64,000 nucleotides of DNA from Hoplostethus atlanticus (Eukaryota; Chordata; Actinopteri; Trachichthyiformes; Trachichthyidae), in the NCBI GenBank assembly GCA_034670405.1, contig JAXDDX010000007.1, positions 62,001 through 126,000 of the forward strand. The letters run 5' to 3'. The notes beneath the pieces were generated by a model, which worked only from the letters and a program-made list of their open reading frames with translations, was not told the DNA's origin and ran no database searches. The position numbers and the translations under genes are program-made. Below, one piece after another: positions 14,241-24,464 of this stretch. Position 1 is the stretch's first letter, and each line of letters begins with the position of its first letter.

Positions 14241-14293
14241 TTACAGCAGCCAAGACATATTCTTCGTGTTATTCTATGTCTTGGCTGCTGTAA
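14241..14293. repeat. 19-bp perfect inverted repeat (hairpin)
   Basis: Left arm 14241-14259 (TTACAGCAGCCAAGACATA) and right arm 14275-14293 are exact reverse complements, separated by a 15-nt spacer. The right arm is the start of the retroposon tail annotated at 14275-14335, so the left arm looks like an inverted duplicate of that end. Confidence 0.9.
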
Positions 14294-14335
14294 CAAAGAA
14301 AAGAAATTTCCCCCCGGGGATTAATAAAGTACCTC
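14275..14335 (+). mobile_element. Non-LTR retrotransposon 3' tail
   Basis: CTTGGCTGCTGTAACAAAG, then AAATTTCCCC, GGGGATTAATAAAGTA and a CTAC/TATA-rich tail match the 3' end I recall for abundant fish LINE-type elements. Only the terminal 60 nt or so are recognisable. No reverse-transcriptase coding lies immediately upstream. Confidence 0.55.
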
Positions 14336-14824
14336 CCTACCTATATAGATATATATTCTCTTTCTTTTTCTATGGGTAGTTAAAAATGATGAGGTAGCCA
14401 GATATAAAAGATATTAGTCCCACATTAAATAAGGACGTTAAATAAGGAAGTTGTCCCCCTTTCAGTGACCTTCCTCCCATTTCTGGGCCATTATAGTCTC
14501 TGTATGGAGAGTGAAGTCGTAGAGAGCACTCTGACCTTAGCAGTGTCAGTGTAATTCTCTTAATGATGAAGTCCAGTATCCAGTCCTAGTATAATAGCTC
14601 TCTCTCTCTCCCTGTTTCTCTGTCTGACTCCCCTGTGTGTGTCTGAATCGTCAACTTTGATGGCCAGTGTATTTTCACCCTACACACATACACACACACA
14701 CCCACACCCACCACCCTTCCCCATTGTATACAGAGAGCCCTTTCTAATATGCTAGGTGAAAGAAATAAAGTGGCTGTCACACAGAATTACTTCCCTCCCC
14801 AGAGACAGACAGACAGAGACGGGG

Positions 14825-14848
14825 GAGAGAGAGAGAGAGAGAGAGAGT
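14825..14848. repeat. (GA)n microsatellite
   Basis: Short GA tract in a purine-rich neighbourhood. Confidence 0.85.
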
Positions 14849-15493
14849 GTGTGAGAGCCTTGACATAATTAGTTCCCTTCCTGCCTTTTCATAACGCATA
14901 GTCTTGGTGAAATTCTCATCCTCATATCAAAGGGTATCAAAGGATATAAAGCTAAGCCCATACTCAGACATCAGGCACTAGAGTGTCTGGGTGTCTGGCC
15001 TGCACAAAAGCTACTTCATGACAAGGGATCAGACTACATTATTAGGCAAGGTACACTACTGTAGGCAGTTGAGGGAATGAGAGAGATAAAGGTGGAGATA
15101 TACGGGTTAAAGAGTGAGATAATCAAACACCAAGCTGTTGGCTTTTGGACGATGAGGGCACACTGGGCTCAAGTGAACATAAACTGCTGTTGTGTTGTTG
15201 TTAAAGTTTTGACTACCTCAAATCAGCTCAAACGAAGCATGGAAAGTCATAAAGCAAAACAGTTTTGGCACAGTAGATGCATTTGATCTACATTGCGGTG
15301 CATAGAGACAGTGGTGCAAAACAAAAAAAATCAAAACCCCAGATCAATCGCCAGTATGGGAGTGGCAGAAGTGGGAGCTGCAGGCTTTGTGATGACCGTA
15401 AATGCTCTATTGCTAGTTTGCTCTGTGCTCCTCTTTCTGTCTTTTCATTCATTTCCTTTTTGTCCTTCCTTGTCTCCTTCTCTCTCCACTCAG

Positions 15494-15644
15494 TGCTGGG
15501 GGGTATGGAGTCACGTGGCGTGCTGAGGAAGATCAGTGACATGCTGGAGGTGATTCTGAAGAGGATGGACAGCCTGTCCAAACTAGACAACACCTCCACC
15601 ACCGACACACGGCGCCTGGACGAGCTCAGCTCCGCTATCAACAG
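15494..15644 (+). CDS. mgat5b: mgat5b internal exon A: luminal stem, coiled-coil segment
   Basis: Exon of a MGAT5-family beta-1,6-N-acetylglucosaminyltransferase, a Golgi type II membrane enzyme. The acceptor is CACTCAG before TGCTGG and the donor is CAACAG|GTATGG. It starts with the last two bases of a Val codon (phase 1) and ends two bases into an Arg codon (phase 2). The peptide begins VLGGMESRGVLRKISDMLEV. The GG-ESRGVLRK-SD-LE pattern is that of the MGAT5B stem just after the membrane anchor, and MGAT5 has no such stretch. LRKISDMLEVILKRMDSLSK has a heptad-like hydrophobic pattern and DNTS is a potential N-glycosylation site. It should join to the exon at 25222 after a 9,577-nt intron. 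Paralogue assignment is from recalled family sequences. Confidence 0.9.
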
Positions 15645-16939
15645 GTATGGTCTGCTCTGCTTGTTTCTCCACAGATTTTCTCCAGTCTACTGTGTCATTC
15701 CTCATTTCAAAAGTAGTAATATTACATCACTCATTGCATCCCTAATAGCAGTAATGCATTAAATTAGTTGTCACATTACCTTCTCATTTTCTGAAAAAAG
15801 CGTATGATTCTTGAAGCATCAGTCTATGATTGTTGTAGGTCATCACTTGAGTGCCGGTTGGACGGTACTTCATTTGTGAAGCGTATTTGTGCAGACCTTT
15901 TTGACAAACGGCAGAGATCTAAAATAATAGTAAAAAGTTCTTTCTATCAGTGGTTATTTTACTATAATGTATGATGACATATCCCAATAAATGTATAGAT
16001 GAGTTAGCAGCACAGTTGAGCACAATTACCTATTATAAGTAATGATGCATACACCATCCTTTGTTCAACTTGCAGTAACAATGATCATAAATAAAACACT
16101 TAACCGGTCTTTACTTTGTCCTTTTTAACACTTTGGCTATCACATCTCATTACAAGTCTCCTCGGCTGAAAATAATCTATCCATTTATTGCTTTATCCAG
16201 TCCCCTTTTACAAATGAACAACTAGTTACCACCCAGCACTGGTTATTGGTATGGGCTGAGTTTGTCATAAACATACTAAAGCCATTATTCTTGTCCCCAT
16301 GACTTATAATAGAGAAATATGATCTGATATGATGCTAGTTAGTTTCATCATAAATGGATAGGTGCAGTTTGTGGTGGCCAGCTCAGTTGTGTTAGCATGG
16401 AAGGTAGTTCTGGCCTTGTGCAGCTTGAGCCCTGTGAAGGCTACCTCTTCCTTAGAGGTTACCTTTTGCTTTCATGCAGCAGATAGCTATGCCATGCTGA
16501 ATGGACACCAACATTGTGAGAAATTGTTAATCCACACTGGCATTTATCCTTTGTCTCCTTTCTGTATCTCAGCTATATTTTTTTTGACTACCCTAATTGT
16601 TTCCCTCACGCCGTCGCTGGTGGAAATTGCTGCCTATTACCGCAGCCTCGCTGCTACAAACAGACAAGTCTTGTATGACCTTGCTGCTACTGCTTTCATC
16701 AAACTACTCCTCTCTCTGCTAAAGCACTAAAACATCCAGTTTGTCTTCTCGATCTTCTGTTCTTTTCATTTCTCCTCCTTTCATTTTCAAACAGTCTGAC
16801 TAAACTCTGTACAGCGGGAATGATGTGATACACACTGACAGAAATCCCCTCACTCCCCGAACCTTGTTAAATGATCCTGGATAAGCGCTCGGTTTCAGGC
16901 CTGCGTGGGGGCATGAGAGCGGAAGGATGGTGCAGTTAA

Positions 16940-17375
16940 TAGGGTCTGGCATTGGTGTTAACTGCAATCAATGTCTAGTAATGGGATGTTTAATGTGGAG
17001 GAAGGCATTCTACTCCAAGGCCATGACTAGGGAGAGGTTCCTGCTAAGGGTGCAACTCTGCTTATTGTCAGGGACTTCACCTAGGATGGTGTGTTACATG
17101 TGTTAACTGAAATCAGTGTCCGGTGATTGTCTTGGTTTAAAGTTTGTGTGGAAGAGTTCAACTTTGGTTATTGTCAGGGACTATCAAGGATCAAACACTT
17201 GATAGCTGAAATCAATGTTGAGTGACTATCCTGTTTTAAAGGTGGTTAAAGGGGAGGAGGCCTGTCTTCATCACTTGTCGTCAGAAACTTCGAACATTTT
17301 TTTTAACTGGAATCAACATCTAGTTATTGTTCTGTTGTGAAGCGGAGGTGGTTTAGGGAGAATACAGATCTTGCT
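16940..17375. repeat. Degenerate tandem repeat, period about 105 bp, four copies
   Basis: Two landmarks recur in the same order. Landmark one is a TTAACTG-AATCA-TGTC-like word at about 16957, 17102, 17203 and 17305. Landmark two is TTATTGTCAGGGACT-like at about 17059 and 17165, with weaker versions near 17271 and 17373. The interval is roughly 100-105 bp, but 144 bp between the first two copies of landmark one. The copies are clearly diverged. No coding is visible. It ends just upstream of the Crypton relic and may belong to it. Confidence 0.6.
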
Positions 17376-17599
17376 GGTCACTGGCAGAAGAGAAAGAGGT
17401 TGTGGCCTGTGCGTCCGGTAACTGTTTCCATCTCCATGACAATGACAGAAGGCTTGGTGCAGCCGACCAATGAAAATTGAAGACAATCAATGACTGTGTC
17501 TGCGACCTTACAAATGTCTACAGGTACAAGACGCCGTCGGATGATACATATTTTCTTGTTTTGACCTGATTTCTGTTGTTCCGCCATAAAACAGCCTTA

Positions 17600-18060
17600 A
17601 ACCTAATGGTAACAAAAGGCATCGGACATTAACAAACGAGGAACTGAACAAAATAGAAGAGGACAGGCATGAAAAAAAAACACAAAGAAAACCACCTGGG
17701 CAGTGAATACGCCTGGCTACCTCTTGGCTAAGGGGATGAGCTTGGACTTGGCAATCTACGCTGAGATCGTGCTGAATAATATGCTGCAGGGATTTTATGC
17801 TTCTGCCCTCTCCCCCAATACTCCCAGTGGCCTTGTGAAGAAGGTCTGGTTCGATATCCAGCTGCACTTGGCCAGGCGTTGAAGAGAGGGGATCACCTCA
17901 CCAGGTCATCACTCATTCTCCAGGAGGATGAAAACGGGACAGAATACTTCTGCTTGTCGCATAGCCCGGAGACAAAAAAAATCATAACAACCTCACTGAT
18001 CCGAGTCCTTCCGCAGATTCATGTTTGTGGAGCCTGGAAATCTTTTGCTCTCAAACTGAT
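17600..18060 (+). mobile_element. Crypton-type tyrosine-recombinase transposon relic
   Basis: Translated on the + strand, about 17636-17670 reads EELNKIEEDRH, and about 17675-17878 in a second frame reads [26 protein letters not shown] and [10 protein letters not shown]. Then 17880-17990 in a third frame reads LTRSSLILQEDENGTEYF and HSPETK. This order (EEL-xI-EDRH, KW-V, FY-S, TPxGL-KKVW, HxxRRxREG, ENGxEY, ETKN-like) is that of the Crypton recombinase domain (DUF3504), whose domesticated relatives occur in ZMYM2-, QRICH1- and KCTD1-type proteins. It has at least two frameshifts and a TGA. A large middle part appears deleted between FYASA and LSPNTP. The arginine-containing RRxREG box falls on a lesion, so no function is expected. 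Confidence 0.65.
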
Positions 18061-18603
18061 CTGAGCTTTGATACAAGGAATCGACAATTTGTGACAGGTA
18101 AACAGGTAAACCTTAATGATGTTTGTACACATTGAAGCAAATCAGATCTTTGTTTTATGATGGGTCATGCGCATTACAAAAAAACGTTTATTTTCCACGT
18201 GCAAGCCAAACATCAGCCGAGGAGCCGAAGGAAACTCCCTCCAGGCTCAAAGAGATTTGCACATACAATCTCTCTTCCAATTCTGCGGTTCAGCTCTTCA
18301 TATTGTCTGGGGATTTATTTCTATTTTTATTTCACTTTATTTTACTTCACTTTGCTTTATTTCTCATGTATTTTAAAGATAGCTCTTTTGAGAACTAGTT
18401 CTCTCTTTTAGGGAGCCCTGCGGAAAAAAAAGTGAAATCAAAGCAAACTGCAAACAACAAAATCTATTTTGCTTTTTTTCTGAGTGCAGTGTTGTTTGGT
18501 TTAGACTGACTGGATCCTTGGAGCGAAGCAGCCATGAGGGCTAGAGTGAAGGTTTTGACTCGGGAAGGGTAATGAACAAGATATTGACTAAGGAGAAGGG
18601 GGT

Positions 18604-18604
<1 letters not shown>

Positions 18605-18635
<31 letters not shown>
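18605..18635. repeat. (CA)n microsatellite
   Basis: Perfect CA tract of about 31 nt, 25 nt upstream of a GT tract of the opposite sense. Confidence 0.95.
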
Positions 18636-18638
<3 letters not shown>

Positions 18639-18656
18639 AGGCATTCCTCCCTGTCC

Positions 18657-18659
<3 letters not shown>

Positions 18660-18698
<39 letters not shown>
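18660..18698. repeat. (GT)n microsatellite at the 5' edge of a truncated LINE
   Basis: Perfect GT tract of about 39 nt. LINE homology begins directly after it. Confidence 0.95.
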
Positions 18699-18699
<1 letters not shown>

Positions 18700-19450
18700 A
18701 TGCATGTCTGCACGCCTCCGGCCCTCCCTGTCCTTTGCCGCCACCGAAATTCTTATCCATGCCCTCATAACCTCCAGACTGGACTACTGCAACAGCATCT
18801 TCTACGGCTCACCCAACAAAATCCTCAATAAACTCCAATACGTCCAGAACTCTGCCGCTCGACTGCTCACCTCCACCCGTCGCTGTGACCACATCACCCC
18901 GGTCCTCCACAACCTCCACTGGCTCCCGGTCAAATACAGGATTGACTTCAAAATATTACTCACCACCTACAAAGCCCTAAATAACCTGGCCCCTCCCTAC
19001 CTCTCAGACCTCCTCCCCCGCCACGCCCCAACCCGTTGCCTCAGGTACGCCGATGCAAACACTCTCAAGACCATCAGGACCAAGCTCTGGACCTGGGGTG
19101 ACAGGGCCTTTTCAGTTGCTGCACCCTCCCTCTGGAACGCCCTCCCCATCCACATCCGCCAGGCTCCCACCCTACCATCGTTCAAATAAGCCCTCAAAAC
19201 CCACCTCTTCAAACTCGCTTTCACCTGCTAACCCCTGTTCCCTTTCTCTCCCTTCCCTCCATTCCATGACTTGTTCCGTACAGCTTCTCTAGTTTTCGTT
19301 TTTACTAAAATGTTTTGTTTGTTTTGTTTTGTTTGCTCTTTTTGTGTTTTTTGTTTTGCTAGTTCTCCCCTCCATGTAAAGCGTCTTTGGGTACTTAGAA
19401 AAGCGCTATATAAGTCCAATGTAGTATTATTATTATTATTATTATTATTT
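18700..19450 (+). mobile_element. 5'-truncated L2/CR1-superfamily LINE with (ATT)n tail
   Basis: About 18711-19231 encodes the C-terminal part of a LINE reverse transcriptase: [68 protein letters not shown] and [21 protein letters not shown] at 19187-19189 interrupts this frame 14 codons before the expected terminus, and the reading continues in frame to a second TAA at 19229-19231. The 3' UTR carries AAAGCGCTATATAAG, a hallmark of fish L2-type tails, followed by (ATT)n at 19425-19450. The catalytic DD motif is missing by truncation. It is a dead copy lying sense to mgat5b. Confidence 0.85.
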
Positions 19451-19539
19451 GAGGTAACTCTTGTTAAAGCTAGTCTGGGTCTGAGACCAGGGCACAGACC
19501 CCTGACCGAGCACATAGCCTGCAGGATTAATGACCACGC

Positions 19540-19736
19540 ACACGCACGCGCACACACACACGCACACGCACATGCACACGCACACACACACACACACCAT
19601 TCTGTGACCGTCATAGCAGGGACAGGCCACATCTCTCTTCAGTGCAGTGATTTTCATTCCATCACTCATTTTCCACTCCTTCCTCTCTATCTCGGTCTCT
19701 CTTTCGTATAATTTTTTTCTCTGACTCTCTCAACTA

Positions 19737-19778
<42 letters not shown>

Positions 19779-19938
19779 TAAAGGTGTGAGAGAGCGAGGT
19801 AGTTGGGTATGAATGATGTGGTGAAGTGTGATTTTTGTGCCAGTGGGGAAGGAACAAATGGGAAGAGAGGGCTTTCTAAAAACATATCCAAAATCCAGGC
19901 CATACAGGCAGGCACACACACACACACACACACACACA
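19540..19938. repeat. Cluster of (CA)n tracts: 19540-19597, 19738-19776, 19913-19938
   Basis: Three CA-rich tracts, the first interrupted by CG and ATG units and the other two nearly perfect. The histidine-threonine and cysteine-valine open frames here are translated microsatellite. Confidence 0.9.
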
Positions 19939-20681
19939 CTCTCTCTGGGTGGGAGGCTCATCTCTGCGTGAGCCTCATTGGTGCTGACACACTCCCGTGT
20001 AGCAGAGAATGGGACTTGATGTCTGAGGCCCCAGCCTGCGATTCGCCCACAGGGCAGCCACTCGTTAGAGCAGAAAACGGAGAGAAAATAATGAGAGCGA
20101 GGAAAAGAGGGAGAGAGGCAGCAAGAGCCAGAGAGAAAGAGAGAAGGACAAAGGAAGAGAAAAGGATGCAGAGTTGATTCACTCCGTTTTATTGTGCAGT
20201 GGCTGAGGAGGGAGATTGGTGAGCCTCCCCTCAGGCGTGCTCGCTCCCAACATCACTGCTTTGGCTTGGCTTCACCTATTTCTCTCTCCTTAAGCAGCCA
20301 TCTAAACTCTCTCAGTCATAACTTTCATCTAGGGGGGGGCTTTTTTTTTACATAGCACCCATAAAAGTCAATACATGCTTTACTGGAAATGTTCAGCAAC
20401 ACACACACACACACACACACTCTGTCTCTCTGACACCGTGTCACATCTCTGCCCCCGGTCGTGACAGCTTTGGCTGAGGAGGGGGTGCGGTCATAGCTGT
20501 CGTCTTCCCTTAGGAAGATGAGCTCATTAGATAGAGAGGGGAAACGGAGAAGGCGTGAAACACATTTCTATTTGTCTCCTTAGCAACTCTCCCTCTAGTT
20601 TTCATTGATTTTCTATCGCCCCGCTTATAAACTGTTCTCATTCAGCTTCGGTACCAGTGCATTCCCTCTCTTTACGTTGTC

Positions 20682-20810
20682 AAGCCGGAACATCTCAGTC
20701 GGTAGAGCATGAGACTCTCTCAGGGTCGCGGGTTCGATCCCCACATAGTGTCAACTTTCACCCCTTGTAAGTCGCTTTGGATAAAAGCGTCTGCTAAATG
20801 ACTGTAATGC
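20682..20810 (+). mobile_element. tRNA-Lys-derived SINE
   Basis: The 5' part (20682-20751) matches tRNA-Lys: TCAGTCGGTAGAGCATGAGA contains the A box, and GGGTTCGATCCCC is the B box. The anticodon stem-loop is shortened (GACTCTCTCAGGG), so it cannot be a working tRNA. The 3' part has TTGTAAGTCGCTTTGGATAA followed by AAGCGTCTGCTAAATGAC, a tail found on many fish SINEs. Internal A and B boxes would allow RNA polymerase III transcription in principle. Confidence 0.8.
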
Positions 20811-21214
20811 ACGTTTCTTTCCCCCTATACTCTCCTCCCGTTTTGTGTTGTCTTTGCTGTTTGCTGTTTGTGTTTTTGTTTCCCTCATTTGTAAAGGAGC
20901 CGACTGTCTTCATTCATCACAAGGGAGGAAGCTTCATTCTGAGTAGCGTGGGCCATTAAATATGTATATCCTTGTATGCTTTGATCATAATCATCGTTTA
21001 ATGTTTCAGTCGAGCTGTTTTGTTGGCTCCCACACGAAGGAAGGCACGGAGGTCCTCTTTATTTTATCCGTTCTCTTATTTTTTTTAACAGAAAGGTCCC
21101 CTTGGTGCTCTCCCTGTCTGTTTGGACGGTTGATCTCCCTCCCTTCATTTTCTGCCTGCCTTCATTTCTTTCTTTTTTTTCTGTTTCTGTTCTCTCTCTG
21201 GATCTCATTGTGCG

Positions 21215-21217
<3 letters not shown>

Positions 21218-21260
<43 letters not shown>
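21218..21260. repeat. (CT)n microsatellite
   Basis: CT tract of about 43 nt. Confidence 0.95.
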
Positions 21261-21266
<6 letters not shown>

Positions 21267-22413
21267 CATCTCGGGATGAGTACTCATTGTAACAGACATT
21301 AGAGGTGAGATTAGAAGGTCATGCCTTGTGGAGGCCAAGTTGAACAGTCACAGAGGCAAACCCCCCAGAGAGAGCTTTACAGTAACCGGGGATGCCCAGC
21401 TCACCACCTACAGGTTTTGTCCAGAGGGCCAAAACAAACTCTGCTTTTATAGGATGGGCGCTATGGCAGCTCAGTGTAATTATATTAATGTTTTAATATC
21501 ATTTTATTGCCTTATATAATGTATATAATGAATCACATTATAAGATAGTATAAAGTAATACATTTCACTTACTTGTACGCCATATCTGTCACGCTACCAC
21601 AGAACGGGGTGAAATTGTTATTACTTCTGTTATATCTTTTCATTAAGATAATAAAGATTTGTTCAAGGGCGAGTTCGCACGAGCATGTTTGGAGCGGTTT
21701 ATTTGAGCTCTGGAGCGTTATACGGCTGATGCGGTAACCGCTGCCCGCTGCACTCACCGCTCCCCGTGTACACCGATGGAACTCAAAACGCTACGAGCGC
21801 GGTTACCGTAGAAACGGCCAACAACGAGCGCTCCTTTTTCTGCTTGATATCTCAAAAATGCACAATAAATGTAAGGATGCATTTCAAATTGCTGAATATA
21901 AACATGTTATGCTTGTTCTTTTTCCCCCCATACATTTGTGTTGCATTGTTATTGTTCACTTTGACATTAGATGTTAATTACATTTATTAGAAAACAAATC
22001 ATCTCTGACAAGGCAGTGTTCAAAAGTCATGTGAAGCATAAATAAACCAATTAACGTTTGATTATTTGATTTGATAGCTCTGCTTCAAGGATCATGTCGA
22101 TAAATGTGAGTTTCATGGATAGGATAATGGGTGATACTGGTAGATGACAATGACGCTATTCATATTATGTTCTGTAAATAGTAAAAAAGTAACTGAAAGT
22201 AATCAAATTACATTACAGAGTTTGAGTATTCCAGTGGATTATGTTCCAGAACACACTTTAAAACAGATTGTCAGCAATCTGTAAAATAAACATGCACTAT
22301 TTGTAAAGGAGAAAATACAACAGGACGCAAACTGAACTCTGTGCGTGCACGTGTCCTGTCCACTCTCGATCTGTGATGAAAGATTTTCCATGCTTTTCAG
22401 AAGACGTTTCCTC

Positions 22414-22740
22414 TTATGCGAGGAGAGGCCAGTCGAAGTAAGCTGGGGGCTTGGCTGGCTCAGGGAGATCAGGCAATTGTGGTAGACTGGTGGCGACCCC
22501 GATCTCCACCGTGAGGTTCTTCAGCGCTTCCTCCATCACAGGCTCTAGGTTCAACGTGAATTCTTGCTCCTCATTTGGCCTCTCCTGAGTATGAGGCTCA
22601 AGCAAAGACGTTATATTAAAAAACCTCCATAACCTCTGGCCTCCAGCTTCAGACCCACTCTTTTTCTCTTTTGCCATTCTCCTTGTCTTGATGCAGTGGT
22701 CACAGAGATTCTCCCATTTCGTTCTTGCTATGTCAATGCT
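22414..22740 (-). pseudogene. PIF/Harbinger-associated Myb/MADF-like protein fragment
   Basis: Minus-strand reading from about 22740 gives SIDIARTKWENLCDHCIKTR, then MAKEKKSGSEAGGQRLWRFF and SLLEPHTQERPNEEQEF, and a stop at 22414. The I-A-KW--L-D---K-R----KKSGS-A----W-FF---FL-PH--ER pattern is that of the MADF/Myb-SANT-like DNA-binding protein that accompanies the transposase in PIF/Harbinger elements. The reading begins right after a plausible 3' splice site (ATTAG, AG at 22739-22740 on the + strand), with a GTAAGT donor 52 nt upstream. No convincing N-terminal exon lies beyond it. It lies opposite to the transposase relic at 22930-23470, the usual two-gene layout. Confidence 0.6.
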
Positions 22741-22929
22741 AATTAAAAGAGAAATAAAAGACGATTAAGCGTATAGAACAATACACTTACAACAAGAAAA
22801 TTAACTTGAACTAATTCTTATTTCAGCTTTCTGACCACTGGAGATTCCTTCACTACTATTGCCTATAGTTAGAGTGGGAATCTCAATTGTGTAGTTGATA
22901 GTGGAGGCATTTGGGATGTTATATGCCGT

Positions 22930-23470
22930 CCACAAGAGAGGACTGGCTCTCCATCGCAGAGGACTTCCAGAGGAGGGGGAACTTCGCAAACTGTATCTGT
23001 ATCGGTATTGGGTAGAAAGCACAAAGTCTGGGTCTTACCATTTCAACTAGAAAGTAGTTGAAAGTAGTTGTGGTCATGGCCCTGGTGGATGCTACATGTC
23101 CCGAGTCACTGATGTGGGAGCGTTTGGACGGAACAGTGACAGGGAATTCTGTCCAACTCGATACTTGGCAGAGGTCTGCGGAAGGCACAGTGGGGATATC
23201 AGAAGACACCACTGACCTACTGGGGCCTATGCCCTACATAATCATAGGAGAGGAAGACTTACCACTCCAGCACCATCTAATGAGGCTAATGATATCCAGG
23301 ACGGGATCTACCAAGAGGGCAGCATATTTGCAACTAGTCGATTTGGGATCCTCGCTAAACTGGGTACTAGGCATACTACTAGAGAAGGCAGAGAAAGATG
23401 TGAAAGCCACCTGCGTACTGCAGGCTTATGCAGAGGAATGGCGAGGTGGAGACAACAGATGGAGATAACA
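22930..23470 (+). pseudogene. HARBI1-like DDE transposase relic (PIF/Harbinger)
   Basis: From 22941 the + strand reads DWLSIAEDFQRRGNFANCI. From about 23020 it reads SGSYHFN in one frame, then VVVMALVDA and MWERLDG from 23058, then QRSAEGTVGISEDTTDLLGP, MPYIIIGEEDLPLQHHLMR, TKRAAY and KAEKDVKATCVLQAYAEEW. This order matches HARBI1-family nucleases (W--IA-DF--RWNFPNCI, SGSYHFN, V--A-VDA, GPMPY-I-GDEAFPL--HLMRP, KA-CVLHN). Several frame changes and an in-frame TAG near 23049 break it. The helix that normally holds the catalytic Glu reads SSLNWVLGIL and lacks it. It is a dead copy, and terminal repeats were not located. Confidence 0.7.
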
Positions 23471-24429
23471 GAGGCGCTCCACCTGCACCAGCTGGCCTGA
23501 AAGAAATCTGCAGATTTGGATCAAACAATGCCGGTGAGTAGGCAATGTTGGGCAGAAGTTGTGTGACTACTCATCAACAGCTGGAGAGGTGGCCTGTTCA
23601 ACAGCATAGCGAGCTGTAAAACTGTATTTTATGTGCAGGTAGTGCAGATTCTTCCTTTTAATAAAGTTCTCCTGCAATCAAAACTTCACTCATGTCTGCT
23701 GTTCTGCTTCCACAACACATACACAGAACCACCTTTCTATATTGGGTTGCACAACAGTCCATGTCTCAATTGTCACAAGGCTTACAAATACTTCTGACAC
23801 AGCACTGAGACAAAATTCTGTCCCGACTTCTATTTATAAGCCCCGGTTCGCTTGTAACTGGGCAGTGTGAACCTCGATGAACCAAATACAAAAATGCAAC
23901 ACAAGACCAGTGAAAAGTTGCTATAGGAGGAGGGGTCATGTACATGTCGACTATAACTAACTTAGTGATCTTATATATCGCATCCCATGCAGAACAATCT
24001 GCAGAACAGGTTAAAAGCTTCATGCACAACAAAAGGCAACAAGTCACTGAATTATTCTCACATTGCGCATGTTTGTAAATTGCTGTATGTGTTACCATTT
24101 AAAATCTCAATCCCCACATTTCTTTATGAAAGGCAAAGGTACCAGAGAAGATGGCATTTCTGTCAAAGTGAACATATTAAAGAGCACACAGGCAGATTAA
24201 GCGATGTTTACAAGTGACACTTACAAAATTGCTAACGGAGTGTTGAGATTGCCAACAGTCTCCAATTTCTGTTTACATTTTGCAAAGTGGCAAATGCGCT
24301 TTCCTTGCATATTCCCTCTCTCCCCAGACTGCCCCTCTGCTTCCCTCTCTATCTGTTTCTTGCACATTTTCCTGCAGCCGCTGTGGATATTTAGTTTGTT
24401 AAGCAGCCTCGCATTCCGTCCTTTTGTCT

Positions 24430-24464
24430 CACACACACTCACACACACACACACACACACACAC
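24430..24464. repeat. (CA)n microsatellite
   Basis: CA tract of about 35 nt with one interruption. Confidence 0.9.

Larger units (their letters stand above)
1..15493 (+). other. mgat5b: Upstream intronic (or 5' flanking) sequence of mgat5b
   Basis: No exon of mgat5b or any other gene could be recognised here. In particular, the membrane-anchor exon that should precede the first exon found was not seen. The stretch holds microsatellites, mobile-element scraps near 2.3, 3.2, 5.2 and 8.5 kb, and a retroposon tail at 14.24-14.34 kb, all listed separately. The many open frames of 60-170 codons are in low-complexity or compositionally ordinary sequence and match no family I know. Calling it intron rests on the first recognised exon starting in phase 1, so coding sequence must lie upstream. 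Confidence 0.6.

Noticed and set aside
19228..20182. Cys-Val and His-Thr rich open frames on both strands
   Set aside because: Translated CA/GT microsatellites; no domain or splice context.
20682..20751. A functional tRNA-Lys gene
   Set aside because: The anticodon arm is deleted and a SINE tail follows directly.
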